In this document: in pieces, positions 17,444 through 27,375 of the stretch
Layout of the letters: each line of letters begins with the position of its first letter
Position numbering within the stretch: position 1 is the stretch's first letter
Assembly (NCBI GenBank): GCA_017630395.1
Contig: JAGBVI010000050.1
Span: 1-43,614 of the forward strand
Direction: 5' to 3'
Length of the DNA stretch: 43,614 nt
Source of the DNA: Paludibacteraceae bacterium
GTDB lineage: Bacteria; Bacteroidota; Bacteroidia; Bacteroidales; Paludibacteraceae
Position numbers and translations under genes: made by a program
Notes under the pieces: model-generated
Database searches by the model: none
The model's input: the letters and a program-made list of their open reading frames with translations, nothing else
What the model was told of the DNA's origin: nothing

Positions 17444-18706
17444 TTACTTTCCCCAAATATTATTAGTAGCATTATCCAATGCATCTACCAGTGCACCCAA
17501 ACTAAATTTGCTTTTCCCTTTTTTTTGTGGAGTAGGTTCAGGCAACTCCTCTATGCAATTTTCGTCATGCGAGTTTAAAATTGCACATAGTTTAGAATAA
17601 TCCAAATATTTCTGACACTCCTTTTTGCCTAAACTACTTAAATTTTCACTTAAACATGTTGGATATCCTCCAACTACCTCTTTCCCAAAGATGGTTTGCA
17701 TCTTTTCTGATATTCCAACGCTCTTAGCTCCACCTCCTACAAGAACAATTCTCATAATTTTGGGAATAATGTTATTATCCTGACAGAAAAGTTCGATTTG
17801 AGAGAGTTGCGAATCCACAACTTTGCCTATACACTCTGAAACTTGCGCAAGATTAACGACGGTTTTTACACCATTAATCTCCATCGCAATCTCCCCTACA
17901 CGAGGTTTGACTCCGCACTTTATCTTAAGTTGTTCTGCCTGCTCTTTCGAAAAAGAGAACTCCTCCATCAATTTGCGCGTTATATCATTTCCACCGAAAT
18001 CAAAGACATTTAAACTACGCAAAGACATTTGTGAATAAAAGGCCAAGGTTGTAGTTTCTCCGCCAAAATCCAATAATAAAACTCCTTTTACTCTCTCTTT
18101 TTTGGTCAATACCACCTCTCCAAGCGACGCAAAAGAAAGAAAGTGTGAACATGCGTTCTCTGCTACATCTTTATTTCCACAAGATATCGCCTTATAAAGA
18201 TTGCTTTCGCCCTCTTTGTTGCCTATAATCAAGGTATATCTTGCCTTTAAACTTGTTGCATATTTTCCCTCCACCGAAAGGGTAGGAGCACCATCATTAA
18301 CAATATATGCCTGCAAAATAGACTCAAAATTTACATAACTATTAGAGGTAGGATTTTTAAGGCTCTCTTCACGCATTTCATCAAGTAGAGACTGCGTAAT
18401 CTCCTGATCTTCAAAATTCCTTATCACATCTGTTGTTACACTTTTCATTTTGCGATAGGAATTAAATACATAAAATTTCTTGACAACAACTTGTGTCAAG
18501 CCGGCTTTATTTAATAATTGTCTGACAAAAGGGAAAAAACTTTCTCTCAAGGCCACGGTATCAACAATCAGTCCCTTTTCAATCCCCTTTGATTTTTGGG
18601 CATGAACAGCCTTTATAGAAACTTTACCATCATCGTTTCTACTTCCAATTACACCTTTTATATAGGAGGAACCTAAATCAACTCCCAATACCAAATTTTC
18701 ATTCAT
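17444..18706 (-). CDS. ftsA: Cell division protein FtsA
   Basis: A 420-residue actin-like protein that tethers FtsZ to the membrane. The phosphate-1 motif is GVDLGSSYIK (8-17), the second phosphate loop is LLLDFGGETTTLAFY, and the adenosine motif is IVLVGGGAKSVG. The SHS2/1C insert follows the first subdomain. The C-terminus FSLGALVDALDNATNNIWGK is a typical amphipathic membrane-targeting helix. Sequence is rather diverged, in parallel with the unusual FtsZ tail. It lies between ftsQ and ftsZ, as in most dcw clusters. Confidence 0.92.
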   Translation of the reverse strand: MNENLVLGVDLGSSYIKGVIGSRNDDGKVSIKAVHAQKSKGIEKGLIVDTVALRESFFPFVRQLLNKAGLTQVVVKKFYVFNSYRKMKSVTTDVIRNFEDQEITQSLLDEMREESLKNPTSNSYVNFESILQAYIVNDGAPTLSVEGKYATSLKARYTLIIGNKEGESNLYKAISCGNKDVAENACSHFLSFASLGEVVLTKKERVKGVLLLDFGGETTTLAFYSQMSLRSLNVFDFGGNDITRKLMEEFSFSKEQAEQLKIKCGVKPRVGEIAMEINGVKTVVNLAQVSECIGKVVDSQLSQIELFCQDNNIIPKIMRIVLVGGGAKSVGISEKMQTIFGKEVVGGYPTCLSENLSSLGKKECQKYLDYSKLCAILNSHDENCIEELPEPTPQKKGKSKFSLGALVDALDNATNNIWGK

Positions 18707-18746
18707 ACGCTATTCTAATTTGAAATAAACAGATTAGAACCATTTA

Positions 18747-19487
18747 TCATTTCTTTGTACAAACTGCCTGATTATCAAAACTTAAATTAATTTTTCTATA
18801 ACGATTCCACCCCACTTTATTGAATCCATTTTTGTACAACGAATACAACTTATGCAACTTTCGTTCATAATCTTCTAATGATCCCATTTCGATTATTTGA
18901 TTTCCCACTCGAGGAATTAATATCACTTTGCCATTGGGCTCAAAATGAATCTGTTCGATTTGAGCTTTCCAAAAAGGATTCTCATGTAGATAAAGTCCAA
19001 ATTCATACAAATCGCCCCTTGCCAAGTTCTTAGAGACACTTCCGGTAACAATTGGGACAAATGCCGTAAAATCCTGCGAAACAGTCAACACATTCCCTTC
19101 CAAATCTATGTAATAGTTACCGGAACTCCCCATCACTCTCAAAATTGGTTCTCGCTGCCTGACTTCCACCACCAAGGTTCCTGATGGAGTTTTGTAACAC
19201 TCTGCCCTCTTGATTCTGGTCTGCGACTCTAATAACGCCTCGATTTGAGCCTCATCAATGCAATCATATCTCACCCCCAAAGGATTCAGTCCGCCTTTCT
19301 CTAAAATTTGAGATACATCCGATTTGGATACAAAACGTAATGTTGCGCTATCTTTGACAATGGCTTTCAATCCAGAACACATCGTCTCGCTCGATTGAAA
19401 CGAAGTTGTTACAACCGAAATAACAAGGTAACCTAAAGCCAACACAACCAAGCCTACTTTTAACCAATATCGTTGTTTATCTGTCAT
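18747..19487 (-). CDS. ftsQ: Cell division protein FtsQ/DivIB-like
   Basis: A 246-residue bitopic protein with a short cytoplasmic N-terminus, one membrane helix (about residues 9-27), a POTRA-like region (about 45-112, including LRFVSKSDVSQILEKGGLNP) and a beta domain. FtsQ connects early and late division proteins. Sequence conservation is low, as usual in Bacteroidetes; position immediately after murC (no gap) and before ftsA supports the name. Confidence 0.85.
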   Translation of the reverse strand: MTDKQRYWLKVGLVVLALGYLVISVVTTSFQSSETMCSGLKAIVKDSATLRFVSKSDVSQILEKGGLNPLGVRYDCIDEAQIEALLESQTRIKRAECYKTPSGTLVVEVRQREPILRVMGSSGNYYIDLEGNVLTVSQDFTAFVPIVTGSVSKNLARGDLYEFGLYLHENPFWKAQIEQIHFEPNGKVILIPRVGNQIIEMGSLEDYERKLHKLYSLYKNGFNKVGWNRYRKINLSFDNQAVCTKK

Positions 19488-20861
19488 CTATTTAGCTTTC
19501 TCTAGTAATTTTTCTGTCACAGTTGGTATTAACAAATCCAAATCACCAGCCCCTGCCATCAATAGCACTTCAAAAGTGTGTTGTTCTGTAAAAGCAAGAA
19601 ACTCTTCCTTTGAAAAAATACTCTTTTCTGCCACTTGCACTTTATCCAACAACATTTGTGATGTCACTCCCTCAATAGGTTCTTCCCTTGCGGGATAAAT
19701 ATCTAATAAATAGACCTCATCCGCTAATGAAAGTGCTTCCGAGAATTCGTCTGCCAAGTCTCTTGTTCTGGTATAAAGATGTGGCTGAAAAACCACACTT
19801 AACTTTTTGTCAGAATAGAGCTTTCGCACCGACTCTATGCTGGATTTCAACTCTTCAGGATGGTGCGCATAATCATCCAAAAAGACAATATTCTCTCTTT
19901 TGATATGAAAATCAAATCGTCTTTTTACTCCTGCAAATGTAGCCATAGCTTCTTTTAGTTCCAACTCCGACACTCCATTCATCCACGCCATTGCCATCGC
20001 CGCAATTCCATTTTCTAAATTAACATAAACCGGCACACCTAACTGCACATCCGAAATGTGCACATCCGGTCCTACAAAATCAAAAATGATTTCGCCTCCT
20101 CCAATACGAATATTCTCCGCATGAAAGTCCCCCTTTTCAATAGAGTAAGTATAAATCTTAACTCCCTTTTGTAACCTCGGTGATATAGGGAGATTCTCTT
20201 TCATCAATAAAACACCATTGGGACGAATAAGAGAGACAAACTCTTCAAACGCAGCACGATACTCTTTTTCTGTCCCATATATATCCAAATGGTCTGCGTC
20301 TACCGCTGTCACCACTGCCATATAAGGGGTTAGGGTGAAAAATGAACGATCGTACTCATCAGCCTCTATCACAACCAAATCAGACTCGTTAGATAATAAT
20401 AAATTACGATCGAAATTTTTGGAAATTCCACCTAAAAAAGCATTACACTTTACCGAAGAATTATGCAACAAATGGGCTATCATTGTAGAAGTAGTAGTTT
20501 TTCCATGCGTACCCGACACACAGATGGCTTGCTGCATTCGAGTCACCTCACCCAAGGCTTGAGAACGTTTACAAACATTGAATTGTTGTTCCCTGAACCA
20601 AACCAATTCCGACATATCAGAAGGGATAGCCGGTGTATAAACCACCATCGTATTTTGAGGATCTTTATACAACTCCGGAATCAAAGCTACATCATCATTG
20701 TAATGAATGGATATTCCCTCTGCCTCCAACTCTTTCGTCAACAAAGTTGATGTGCGATCATACCCTGCCACGTCAAAACCTTTGGCTTTAAAATAACGTG
20801 CCAAAGCACTCATGCCAATTCCTCCAATTCCTAAAAAATAGACCGACTCCCTCTTTTTCAT
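19488..20861 (-). CDS. murC: UDP-N-acetylmuramate-L-alanine ligase
   Basis: A 457-residue ATP-dependent Mur ligase that adds L-alanine to UDP-MurNAc, the first amino acid of the peptidoglycan stem. It has the N-terminal UDP-binding FLGIGGIGMSALA (9-21), the ATP loop GTHGKTTTS (117-125), the central EADEYDRSF and the C-terminal DDYAHHPEE. Family-typical length. It is two bases from murG and abuts ftsQ. Confidence 0.97.
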   Translation of the reverse strand: MKKRESVYFLGIGGIGMSALARYFKAKGFDVAGYDRTSTLLTKELEAEGISIHYNDDVALIPELYKDPQNTMVVYTPAIPSDMSELVWFREQQFNVCKRSQALGEVTRMQQAICVSGTHGKTTTSTMIAHLLHNSSVKCNAFLGGISKNFDRNLLLSNESDLVVIEADEYDRSFFTLTPYMAVVTAVDADHLDIYGTEKEYRAAFEEFVSLIRPNGVLLMKENLPISPRLQKGVKIYTYSIEKGDFHAENIRIGGGEIIFDFVGPDVHISDVQLGVPVYVNLENGIAAMAMAWMNGVSELELKEAMATFAGVKRRFDFHIKRENIVFLDDYAHHPEELKSSIESVRKLYSDKKLSVVFQPHLYTRTRDLADEFSEALSLADEVYLLDIYPAREEPIEGVTSQMLLDKVQVAEKSIFSKEEFLAFTEQHTFEVLLMAGAGDLDLLIPTVTEKLLEKAK

Positions 20862-20863
20862 AA

Positions 20864-21961
20864 TTATACCAATTTTAATATTTCATCAGCAATCCTATCA
20901 GCAGAATTTAGCTGACTCATACCTAAAGCATTTTTACCTAATTTCAACAGACGTTCTCCATCTTTTATTAAGAGCAAAGCTTCATCTACCATTATACGAG
21001 GAGCATCTGCGTCCCTTACCAAAACGGCTGCATCTTTTGTTGACAAAGCCTCTGCATTATGAGTTTGATGATCTTCTGCTACATTAGGAGATGGAACCAA
21101 AATTGATGGTTTACCCAATAGACATAACTCCGAAATGGAACTTGCACCTGCTCGTGAAACAACCAAATCGGCAATGGCATAAGCATAATCCATTCGCTTA
21201 ACAAAGTCGGTCACCACAATACGCTCACACGGAGACTCAGCAACCCTCTTTTTAACATCTTCAAAATAGTACTTACCGGTCTGCCATAAAACTTGAATGT
21301 TAGCAGCTTGCAGTTTCTCTAAATCGCCCATCATACTTTGATTGATGGTTCTTGCACCCAAACTTCCACCAACCACTAATAAGGTTGGCAACTCAGGAGA
21401 AAAACCAAAATGGCGATAAGCCTCTTCAGCCTTTGGCTGAACTTCTAGGAAGTCTTGACGCACAGGATTTCCTGTTAGTTCGATGCTCTCCTTTGGAAAA
21501 AAACGTTCCATACCAGAATATGCAACACAAATCTTTTTCGCATTTTTAGCCAAAAGTTTATTGGTAACTCCTGCATAGGAATTTTGCTCCTGCAAAACTG
21601 TCGGGATACCCAACCTATTAGCCGCAAAGAGAGTCGGGCCACTGGCATAACCACCTACCCCGATAACTACATTAGGCTGAAACTCCTTAACAATCTGTTT
21701 CGCCATTTTTAAACTCTTGAAGAGCTTTACGAGAACTTTAAAATTGTTCAAGAGATTACTTCTATCGAATCCTGCCACAGGCAATCCTTCAATCTTATAA
21801 CCTGCATTAGGCACTTTTTCCATCTCCATTCGTCCTTCTGCCCCTACAAATAGAAAATCAGCATCCGGCACTCTCTTTTTTAACGCATTAGCAATGGATA
21901 TCGCAGGAAAAATATGTCCTCCTGTTCCACCTCCACTTATGATAAATTTTAACTGTTTCAT
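20864..21961 (-). CDS. murG: UDP-GlcNAc:lipid I N-acetylglucosaminyltransferase
   Basis: Adds GlcNAc to lipid I to form lipid II at the inner face of the membrane. The GT28-type glycine loop GGGTGGHIFPA lies at residues 10-20. The acceptor region GVGGYASGP and the donor-site SRAGASSISELCLLGKPSILVPSP are present. An upstream in-frame ATG (21979) would add six residues (MLLNRN) directly against the ftsW stop. The start at 21961 was chosen because homologues begin within a few residues of the glycine loop. Between ftsW and murC in the cluster. Confidence 0.95.
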   Translation of the reverse strand: MKQLKFIISGGGTGGHIFPAISIANALKKRVPDADFLFVGAEGRMEMEKVPNAGYKIEGLPVAGFDRSNLLNNFKVLVKLFKSLKMAKQIVKEFQPNVVIGVGGYASGPTLFAANRLGIPTVLQEQNSYAGVTNKLLAKNAKKICVAYSGMERFFPKESIELTGNPVRQDFLEVQPKAEEAYRHFGFSPELPTLLVVGGSLGARTINQSMMGDLEKLQAANIQVLWQTGKYYFEDVKKRVAESPCERIVVTDFVKRMDYAYAIADLVVSRAGASSISELCLLGKPSILVPSPNVAEDHQTHNAEALSTKDAAVLVRDADAPRIMVDEALLLIKDGERLLKLGKNALGMSQLNSADRIADEILKLV

Positions 21962-21979
21962 ATTCCTATTCAATAACAA

Positions 21980-23230
21980 TTATTCCTCTATTTGCACCTC
22001 TTTTTCTTCCCTTTTAGACTTATCCACACGCTGTCTTCCGTTTGAAGAACTCTCTTTAGGATTTTCGTAAATATATCTGCTGATACACAACAACAATCCA
22101 AAACTTAAACATCCAACAAGACAGGAGGTTCCACCTCTACTGATAATTGGCAAGGGTTGTCCCGTAACAGGTACACAACCAAGCGAAACCGCCACGTGAA
22201 AGTAGGCTTGAATCAATAACATCAAAGATATACCCAACAGAGTGTAACACAATATCGGCTCATCGCAACGATAAATCAAATAAAGACAACGAGAAAAAAC
22301 ACCCAAATATAGTGCAATAACAAGCAACGAAAATAAGCCGGTTTCTTCAACAATTATAGCAAAGATAAAATCATCAAAGGCATGCGGAAGGAAATCTCTC
22401 TGCTCACTATCTCCAATTCCCAACCCTGAATAACGACCGTTTGAAATGGCAATTCTCGCATGAGTTGATTGCCGGTTATAATCGGTTACTTCAAACGAAC
22501 TATCCAAAGGAACCTCTGCATAAAATCTGACAAGTCGATTTTGCCAAGTTTCAGCTCTATGAAACACATCTCCAATTTCTTTTCCTGTAAATAAGAAGTA
22601 GGTAAGTCCTATCACAAAAACGGAACAAACAACACCAACAAAACCTCGCGAAGAAATGAACGCCCATAACTCTTTTAAAGAGATTCCTGCACAAAACAAC
22701 ATAATTAAACAGATTGCAAAGAGCATTGCCGCGGTTGACAGGTTATCCAAAAGAATTAAAAACGTAGGAATCATCACCATACCAAGAAATATCCAAATTC
22801 GTTTAGGAGTAAAGACACCCTTGCATCGACCTATAAACAATGCGCTACTTATTATTGTGGATAGTTTTGCTAATTCAGAAGGTTGAAACTGGACACCAAA
22901 AAAAGAGATCCAACGTGTTGCATTATTGGTTGCCGTTCCAAACAATAACACAAAAATGAGAAGGGCAATTGAGACTACATACAAAAATAGACCCAAGAGA
23001 GGGATATACTTATAAGGCAAAGAACGATGCGTAAAGTAAGCCACAACAAAGCCGACCAACAAAAACATGACATGTCGAGTGATAGGAGCATTGAAATTTT
23101 TAGCTCGGAACGCAAGTGTACTTGATGCCGAATACATCTCCACAATAGAGATAGCAATCAGCAAGAAGAAGCAGGTCCAAATAACCTTATCGCCCTTGAG
23201 AAAATCTTTATAAAAATCCGTTACACTCAT
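21980..23230 (-). CDS. ftsW: Septal peptidoglycan glycosyltransferase FtsW (SEDS family)
   Basis: A 416-residue polytopic membrane protein with about ten helices. SEDS motifs visible include the RWISFFGVQFQPSELAK region, the NGRYSGLGIGDSEQ loop, the HAFDDFIFAIIVEETG loop and the final PLPIISRGGTSCLVG. It polymerises lipid II with its partner transpeptidase FtsI. The C-terminal tail is charged (about 30 residues rich in K, R, E). Position between murD and murG supports FtsW rather than RodA. Confidence 0.95.
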   Translation of the reverse strand: MSVTDFYKDFLKGDKVIWTCFFLLIAISIVEMYSASSTLAFRAKNFNAPITRHVMFLLVGFVVAYFTHRSLPYKYIPLLGLFLYVVSIALLIFVLLFGTATNNATRWISFFGVQFQPSELAKLSTIISSALFIGRCKGVFTPKRIWIFLGMVMIPTFLILLDNLSTAAMLFAICLIMLFCAGISLKELWAFISSRGFVGVVCSVFVIGLTYFLFTGKEIGDVFHRAETWQNRLVRFYAEVPLDSSFEVTDYNRQSTHARIAISNGRYSGLGIGDSEQRDFLPHAFDDFIFAIIVEETGLFSLLVIALYLGVFSRCLYLIYRCDEPILCYTLLGISLMLLIQAYFHVAVSLGCVPVTGQPLPIISRGGTSCLVGCLSFGLLLCISRYIYENPKESSSNGRQRVDKSKREEKEVQIEE

Positions 23231-23233
23231 TTT

Positions 23234-24568
23234 TTATAAACTTTTTACCATCTCTTTAAATTGAGTTCCTCTATCTTCATAACTTTTAAACAAATCAAAA
23301 CTTGCGCAACAAGGAGACAATAATACTGTGTCCCCTTTTTTCGCCAACCGATACGCAGCTTCTACCGCCTCTTTCATAGACCCTGCATCCTCGATATGTG
23401 GCACTTTCCCATCGAAAAAGGCATGCAATTTTGAATTATCCACACCCATGCAAATCAATGCAGAAACTTTCTCCTTCACCAACGCCTCAATTTCTGTATA
23501 ATCGTTTCCCTTATCTTTTCCACCCAATATTAGAACAACAGGAGTAGTCATTGATTGTAGTGCATACCAACATGAATTAACATTGGTTGCTTTCGAATCA
23601 TTGATATAGGTAACACCTTTCACATTAGCAACCCTTTCCAAACGATGTTCTGCACCTTTAAAAGTTCGGAAAGCCTCTCGAATAGATTCGTCAGAAATAT
23701 TAGCAAGCACTGCTGTGATTCCTGCTGCCATTGAATTATACATATTGTGCTGTCCACGCAATGTCAATTCCGAGATTGGGGTTTGGAATGTTCTGTTTCC
23801 GGTATTAATCTTAATTAATTCATTTTCGATATAAGCTGCAAGATCTTCCGACTTCTCCAACGCAAACGGAAAAGTTTTGGCCTTGATTTTACGTTCACTC
23901 AACTCCTTTCGGATATAGGGGTCTTCATTCCAATAGATAAAACAATCAGAAACAGACATATTCTGAACAATACGAAATTTTGAATTAATATAGTTCTGAA
24001 ATTTATATTCATAACGATCCAAATGGTCGGGAGTGATATTCAACAAAATAGCTACATCTGCCTTGAACTCATACATACCATCCAATTGGAAACTACTCAA
24101 TTCTATCACATAATACTCTTGTGGAGTTTGAGCCACCTGACGAGCCAAGCTATTTCCGATATTTCCAGCCAATCCAACCTTCAGTCCTGCACATTTCAAT
24201 AAATGGTAAATCAGCATAGTGGTGGTAGTTTTACCATTGCTACCTGTGATACAAATCATCTTAGCATTAGAATATCTGCCGGCAAACTCTATTTCCGAAA
24301 TAACCGGAATAGAAGCCTTTTTAAACGAGAGTATCATAGGCAATGAATCCGGAATGCCCGGACTCTTCACCACCAAGTCTGCATCTTCAAACATAGACAA
24401 GGTGTGAGTTCCCTCCTCCCACGCAATGGAATGAGATTCTAACTCCTGTTTATAACGAGTTTGTATCTTTCCTGAATCTGACACAAAAACGTTATACCCT
24501 TTCTCTTTGCCAAGAATTGCAGCTCCTACACCACTCTCTCCGGCTCCTAATACGATTAATTTTTTCAT
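23234..24568 (-). CDS. murD: UDP-N-acetylmuramoylalanine-D-glutamate ligase
   Basis: Adds D-glutamate to UDP-MurNAc-L-Ala. The N-terminal LGAGESGVGAA, ATP loop GSNGKTTTT (109-117), central NITPDHLDRY, INDSKATN and the C-terminal LLSPCCASFDLFKSYEDRG are all diagnostic of MurD. An in-frame ATG eight codons upstream (24592) exists; the start at 24568 (MKKLIVLGAGESG) fits the family N-terminus better. Three bases from ftsW. Confidence 0.96.
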   Translation of the reverse strand: MKKLIVLGAGESGVGAAILGKEKGYNVFVSDSGKIQTRYKQELESHSIAWEEGTHTLSMFEDADLVVKSPGIPDSLPMILSFKKASIPVISEIEFAGRYSNAKMICITGSNGKTTTTMLIYHLLKCAGLKVGLAGNIGNSLARQVAQTPQEYYVIELSSFQLDGMYEFKADVAILLNITPDHLDRYEYKFQNYINSKFRIVQNMSVSDCFIYWNEDPYIRKELSERKIKAKTFPFALEKSEDLAAYIENELIKINTGNRTFQTPISELTLRGQHNMYNSMAAGITAVLANISDESIREAFRTFKGAEHRLERVANVKGVTYINDSKATNVNSCWYALQSMTTPVVLILGGKDKGNDYTEIEALVKEKVSALICMGVDNSKLHAFFDGKVPHIEDAGSMKEAVEAAYRLAKKGDTVLLSPCCASFDLFKSYEDRGTQFKEMVKSL

Positions 24569-24646
24569 ATATTCAAAATGTATTACATTCATTTTGGGCT
24601 ACTTCAAATTCACCTTATAATATCCAACAAACGACGATTTTGACAC

Positions 24647-25861
24647 CTATCGTATCTTCAGCGTAACGATGGTCAAAACAGCCAAAAGAATACTAACAAT
24701 CCAGAATCGAGCAACAATCTTTGACTCCGGAATATTCCTCTTCTGATAATGATGATGCAAAGGAGCCATCAAAAAGACTCTTCTACCCTCACCATATTTC
24801 TTCTTTGTGTACTTAAAGTAGGACGTCTGAATGATAACCGAAACACTTTCCACAAAAAAGACACCGCATAAAATAGGTAACAGAAGCTCTTTACGAATAA
24901 TAATAGAGATAACTGCTATTACACCTCCAATCATCAAACTACCTGTATCACCCATAAAAACCTGTGCAGGGTATGCATTGTACCATAAAAAGCCTATCAG
25001 AGCCCCCACAAAAGCACAAATAAAAATAACCAACTCCTCAGAATTTGGGATATACATAATATTCAAATAACTCGCAAATTCTATATGTCCGGATAAATAG
25101 GTTAAAATACCTAATGTTATACCTATAACAGCAGAAACTCCGGTAGATAAACCATCTAAACCATCTGTTAAATTCGCTCCATTTGATACCGCTGTTAAGA
25201 CAAATACTACAACAAAAACAAAGAATATCCATCCCAATAGTTGAGAGTACTCTCCTGCCCATGAAAATAGATCCGCATAATCAAAATTATTTCCTTTGAC
25301 AAAAGGGATAGTAGTTTCTGTAGACTTTTCGCTGACAGACGAATAATGAACCACCTCTTTGTTATGCCGCTCTGAAGTAATATTTTCTCTGATTACAACA
25401 TCATCGTTTATGTATAAAGTAAGACCAACCAGCAAACCAATACAAACTTGACCAATAATTTTATAACGCCCCTTCAATCCTTCTTTGTCTTTCTTAAACA
25501 CTTTGATATAATCATCCAAAAATCCCATTCCGCCCAACCATACTGTTGTGATAATCATAAGCAAAATATAGACATTATTCAATTTGGCAAAACAAAGCAC
25601 CGGTATCAATATCGAAATAATAATGATAATTCCACCCATTGTCGGAGTTCCTTTTTTGGCCATCTGCCCGGCCAAATCCAAATCACGTATCGTCTCTCCC
25701 ACTTGCTTTTTTTGCAAAAAATCTATTATCTTCCTGCCGATGATCGTAGCAATCAATAGAGAAGAGATAAATGACAAAGAAGAACGGAACGAAATGTACC
25801 TAAATACGCCCATTCCCGGAATGTCTAAACTTGACAAGTAATCGAATAAATAACAGAACAT
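24647..25861 (-). CDS. mraY: Phospho-N-acetylmuramoyl-pentapeptide transferase
   Basis: A 404-residue polytopic enzyme that loads phospho-MurNAc-pentapeptide onto undecaprenyl phosphate to make lipid I. Motifs: [17 protein letters not shown] with the Asp pair, [22 protein letters not shown] and PLHHHYQK. An extended loop between the third and fourth helices (about residues 155-195), seen in Bacteroidetes MraY, makes it longer than the roughly 360 residues of E. coli. About 78 bases separate it from murD and 60 from murE. Confidence 0.96.
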   Translation of the reverse strand: MFCYLFDYLSSLDIPGMGVFRYISFRSSLSFISSLLIATIIGRKIIDFLQKKQVGETIRDLDLAGQMAKKGTPTMGGIIIIISILIPVLCFAKLNNVYILLMIITTVWLGGMGFLDDYIKVFKKDKEGLKGRYKIIGQVCIGLLVGLTLYINDDVVIRENITSERHNKEVVHYSSVSEKSTETTIPFVKGNNFDYADLFSWAGEYSQLLGWIFFVFVVVFVLTAVSNGANLTDGLDGLSTGVSAVIGITLGILTYLSGHIEFASYLNIMYIPNSEELVIFICAFVGALIGFLWYNAYPAQVFMGDTGSLMIGGVIAVISIIIRKELLLPILCGVFFVESVSVIIQTSYFKYTKKKYGEGRRVFLMAPLHHHYQKRNIPESKIVARFWIVSILLAVLTIVTLKIR

Positions 25862-25921
25862 ATCATTTAAATTTAATTTTTCATTTTACAACTTCCTAAC
25901 ACTGCATGCAACAAGCCTCAA

Positions 25922-27373
25922 CTACACCATTGTCTCCCTAACCACCTCCTTATCATCAAAGTGGATTCTTGTTCCATTGATTTCTTGATAATTCTCGTGT
26001 CCTTTCCCTGCTATCAAAACAATATCCTTGGGCCTTGCCAAAAGCATTGCTGTTTTTATAGCTTGGTAGCGATCAAGAATAGTTATCACTTTAGCTCTAT
26101 CTGCCAACTCAACCCCCTCCATCATCTCTTCAACAATGGTTTGAGGCTCTTCATTCCTTGGATTATCAGAAGTAAAAATCACCTGATGACTCAATTTAAC
26201 AGCCTCTTTTGCCATCAATGGTCTTTTACCTTTATCTCGATTTCCTCCACACCCAACAACCGTTATCAATCGAGCCTCAACAGCCAAAAAACTATCTATC
26301 GTCTCTAACACATTCTTTAAAGCATCCGGTGTGTGCGCATAATCCACTATTACCTTATAACCGGAAGGTGCCGCTATAGGTTCGAACCGACCAGATACAG
26401 GTTTTAACGCACTAAGATTTAACAACGTCTCATCTGAGTCACACCCCAAAAGGAGAGCTGTAGCATAAACGGCCGTTAAATTATATGCATTGAATTTACC
26501 AATAAAAGGAAGAAAAATTTCTTTTCTGTTTATTTCCAATTTCAACCCATCGAATCCATCTTCTACAACCTTAGTCATAAAATCAGACATAGAGCGAACA
26601 GAATAGGTTCTCTTTTCTGCCTTTGTGTTTTGCAACATCACCAACCCGTTTTTATCATCAACATTCGTCAACGCAAAAGCCTCTTCCGACAATTCATCAA
26701 AGAAACGTTTTTTCACTGCAAGATACTCTGCAAAAGTCTTATGATAATCTAAATGATCTCGAGTAAGATTTGTAAATACGCCTCCTTCAAAATATAGCCC
26801 CTCTATTCGACGCTGATCAATAGCATGAGAGCTCACCTCCATAAAGGCAAATTTACAACCACTCTCAACCATCTGAGCCAACAACCGATTGAGCGTAAGA
26901 GGGTCCGGTGTGGTATGTGTTGAGGGAAACTCCTCTTTATCAATACAATTACAAACCGTAGAAATCAAACCACACTTATAACCTAAACGCTGAAATAAAC
27001 GGTATAACAAGGTGGCTATAGTTGTTTTCCCATTCGTCCCGGTAACACCTACCAGACGCAAAGAAGAAGAAGGAAAATCGTACCAAGCAGAAGCAATTTT
27101 TCCTAAAGCAACATTGGCATTCTGCACCACAACATATGCCACATCTGAAGAGAGAGTTTTCGGCAATATTTCACAAACGATAGCTACTGCACCTTTTTCA
27201 ATTGCCGATTGAATATAGTCATGACCATCCACTTGGGTTCCTCGAGTAGCAACAAACATGTTACCCGCTTCTACTTTTCGGGAATCGGAATTTACTCCTG
27301 TCAAATTGATATCACTTTGTCCTACCAATTTAACAATATCCAACGAGGTCAATATATCATTCAAATTATTCAT
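25922..27373 (-). CDS. murE: UDP-MurNAc-L-Ala-D-Glu:meso-diaminopimelate ligase
   Basis: Adds the third amino acid of the stem peptide. The ATP loop is GTNGKTT (112-118), with THTTPDPLTLN, the carbamylated-lysine region and DYAHTPDAL. The specificity motif DNPR (403-406) predicts meso-diaminopimelate, so the wall is of the Gram-negative A1-gamma type. The longest frame begins at a GTG (27379) overlapping the ftsI stop as GTGA. The ATG at 27373 is preferred, giving MNNLNDIL. Confidence 0.95.
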   Translation of the reverse strand: MNNLNDILTSLDIVKLVGQSDINLTGVNSDSRKVEAGNMFVATRGTQVDGHDYIQSAIEKGAVAIVCEILPKTLSSDVAYVVVQNANVALGKIASAWYDFPSSSLRLVGVTGTNGKTTIATLLYRLFQRLGYKCGLISTVCNCIDKEEFPSTHTTPDPLTLNRLLAQMVESGCKFAFMEVSSHAIDQRRIEGLYFEGGVFTNLTRDHLDYHKTFAEYLAVKKRFFDELSEEAFALTNVDDKNGLVMLQNTKAEKRTYSVRSMSDFMTKVVEDGFDGLKLEINRKEIFLPFIGKFNAYNLTAVYATALLLGCDSDETLLNLSALKPVSGRFEPIAAPSGYKVIVDYAHTPDALKNVLETIDSFLAVEARLITVVGCGGNRDKGKRPLMAKEAVKLSHQVIFTSDNPRNEEPQTIVEEMMEGVELADRAKVITILDRYQAIKTAMLLARPKDIVLIAGKGHENYQEINGTRIHFDDKEVVRETMV

Positions 27374-27375
27374 AA

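Noticed and set aside
26380-26396. tRNA T-loop-like GGTTCGAACC
   Set aside because: It is inside murE, in frame with conserved protein sequence, and no acceptor or anticodon stem surrounds it.
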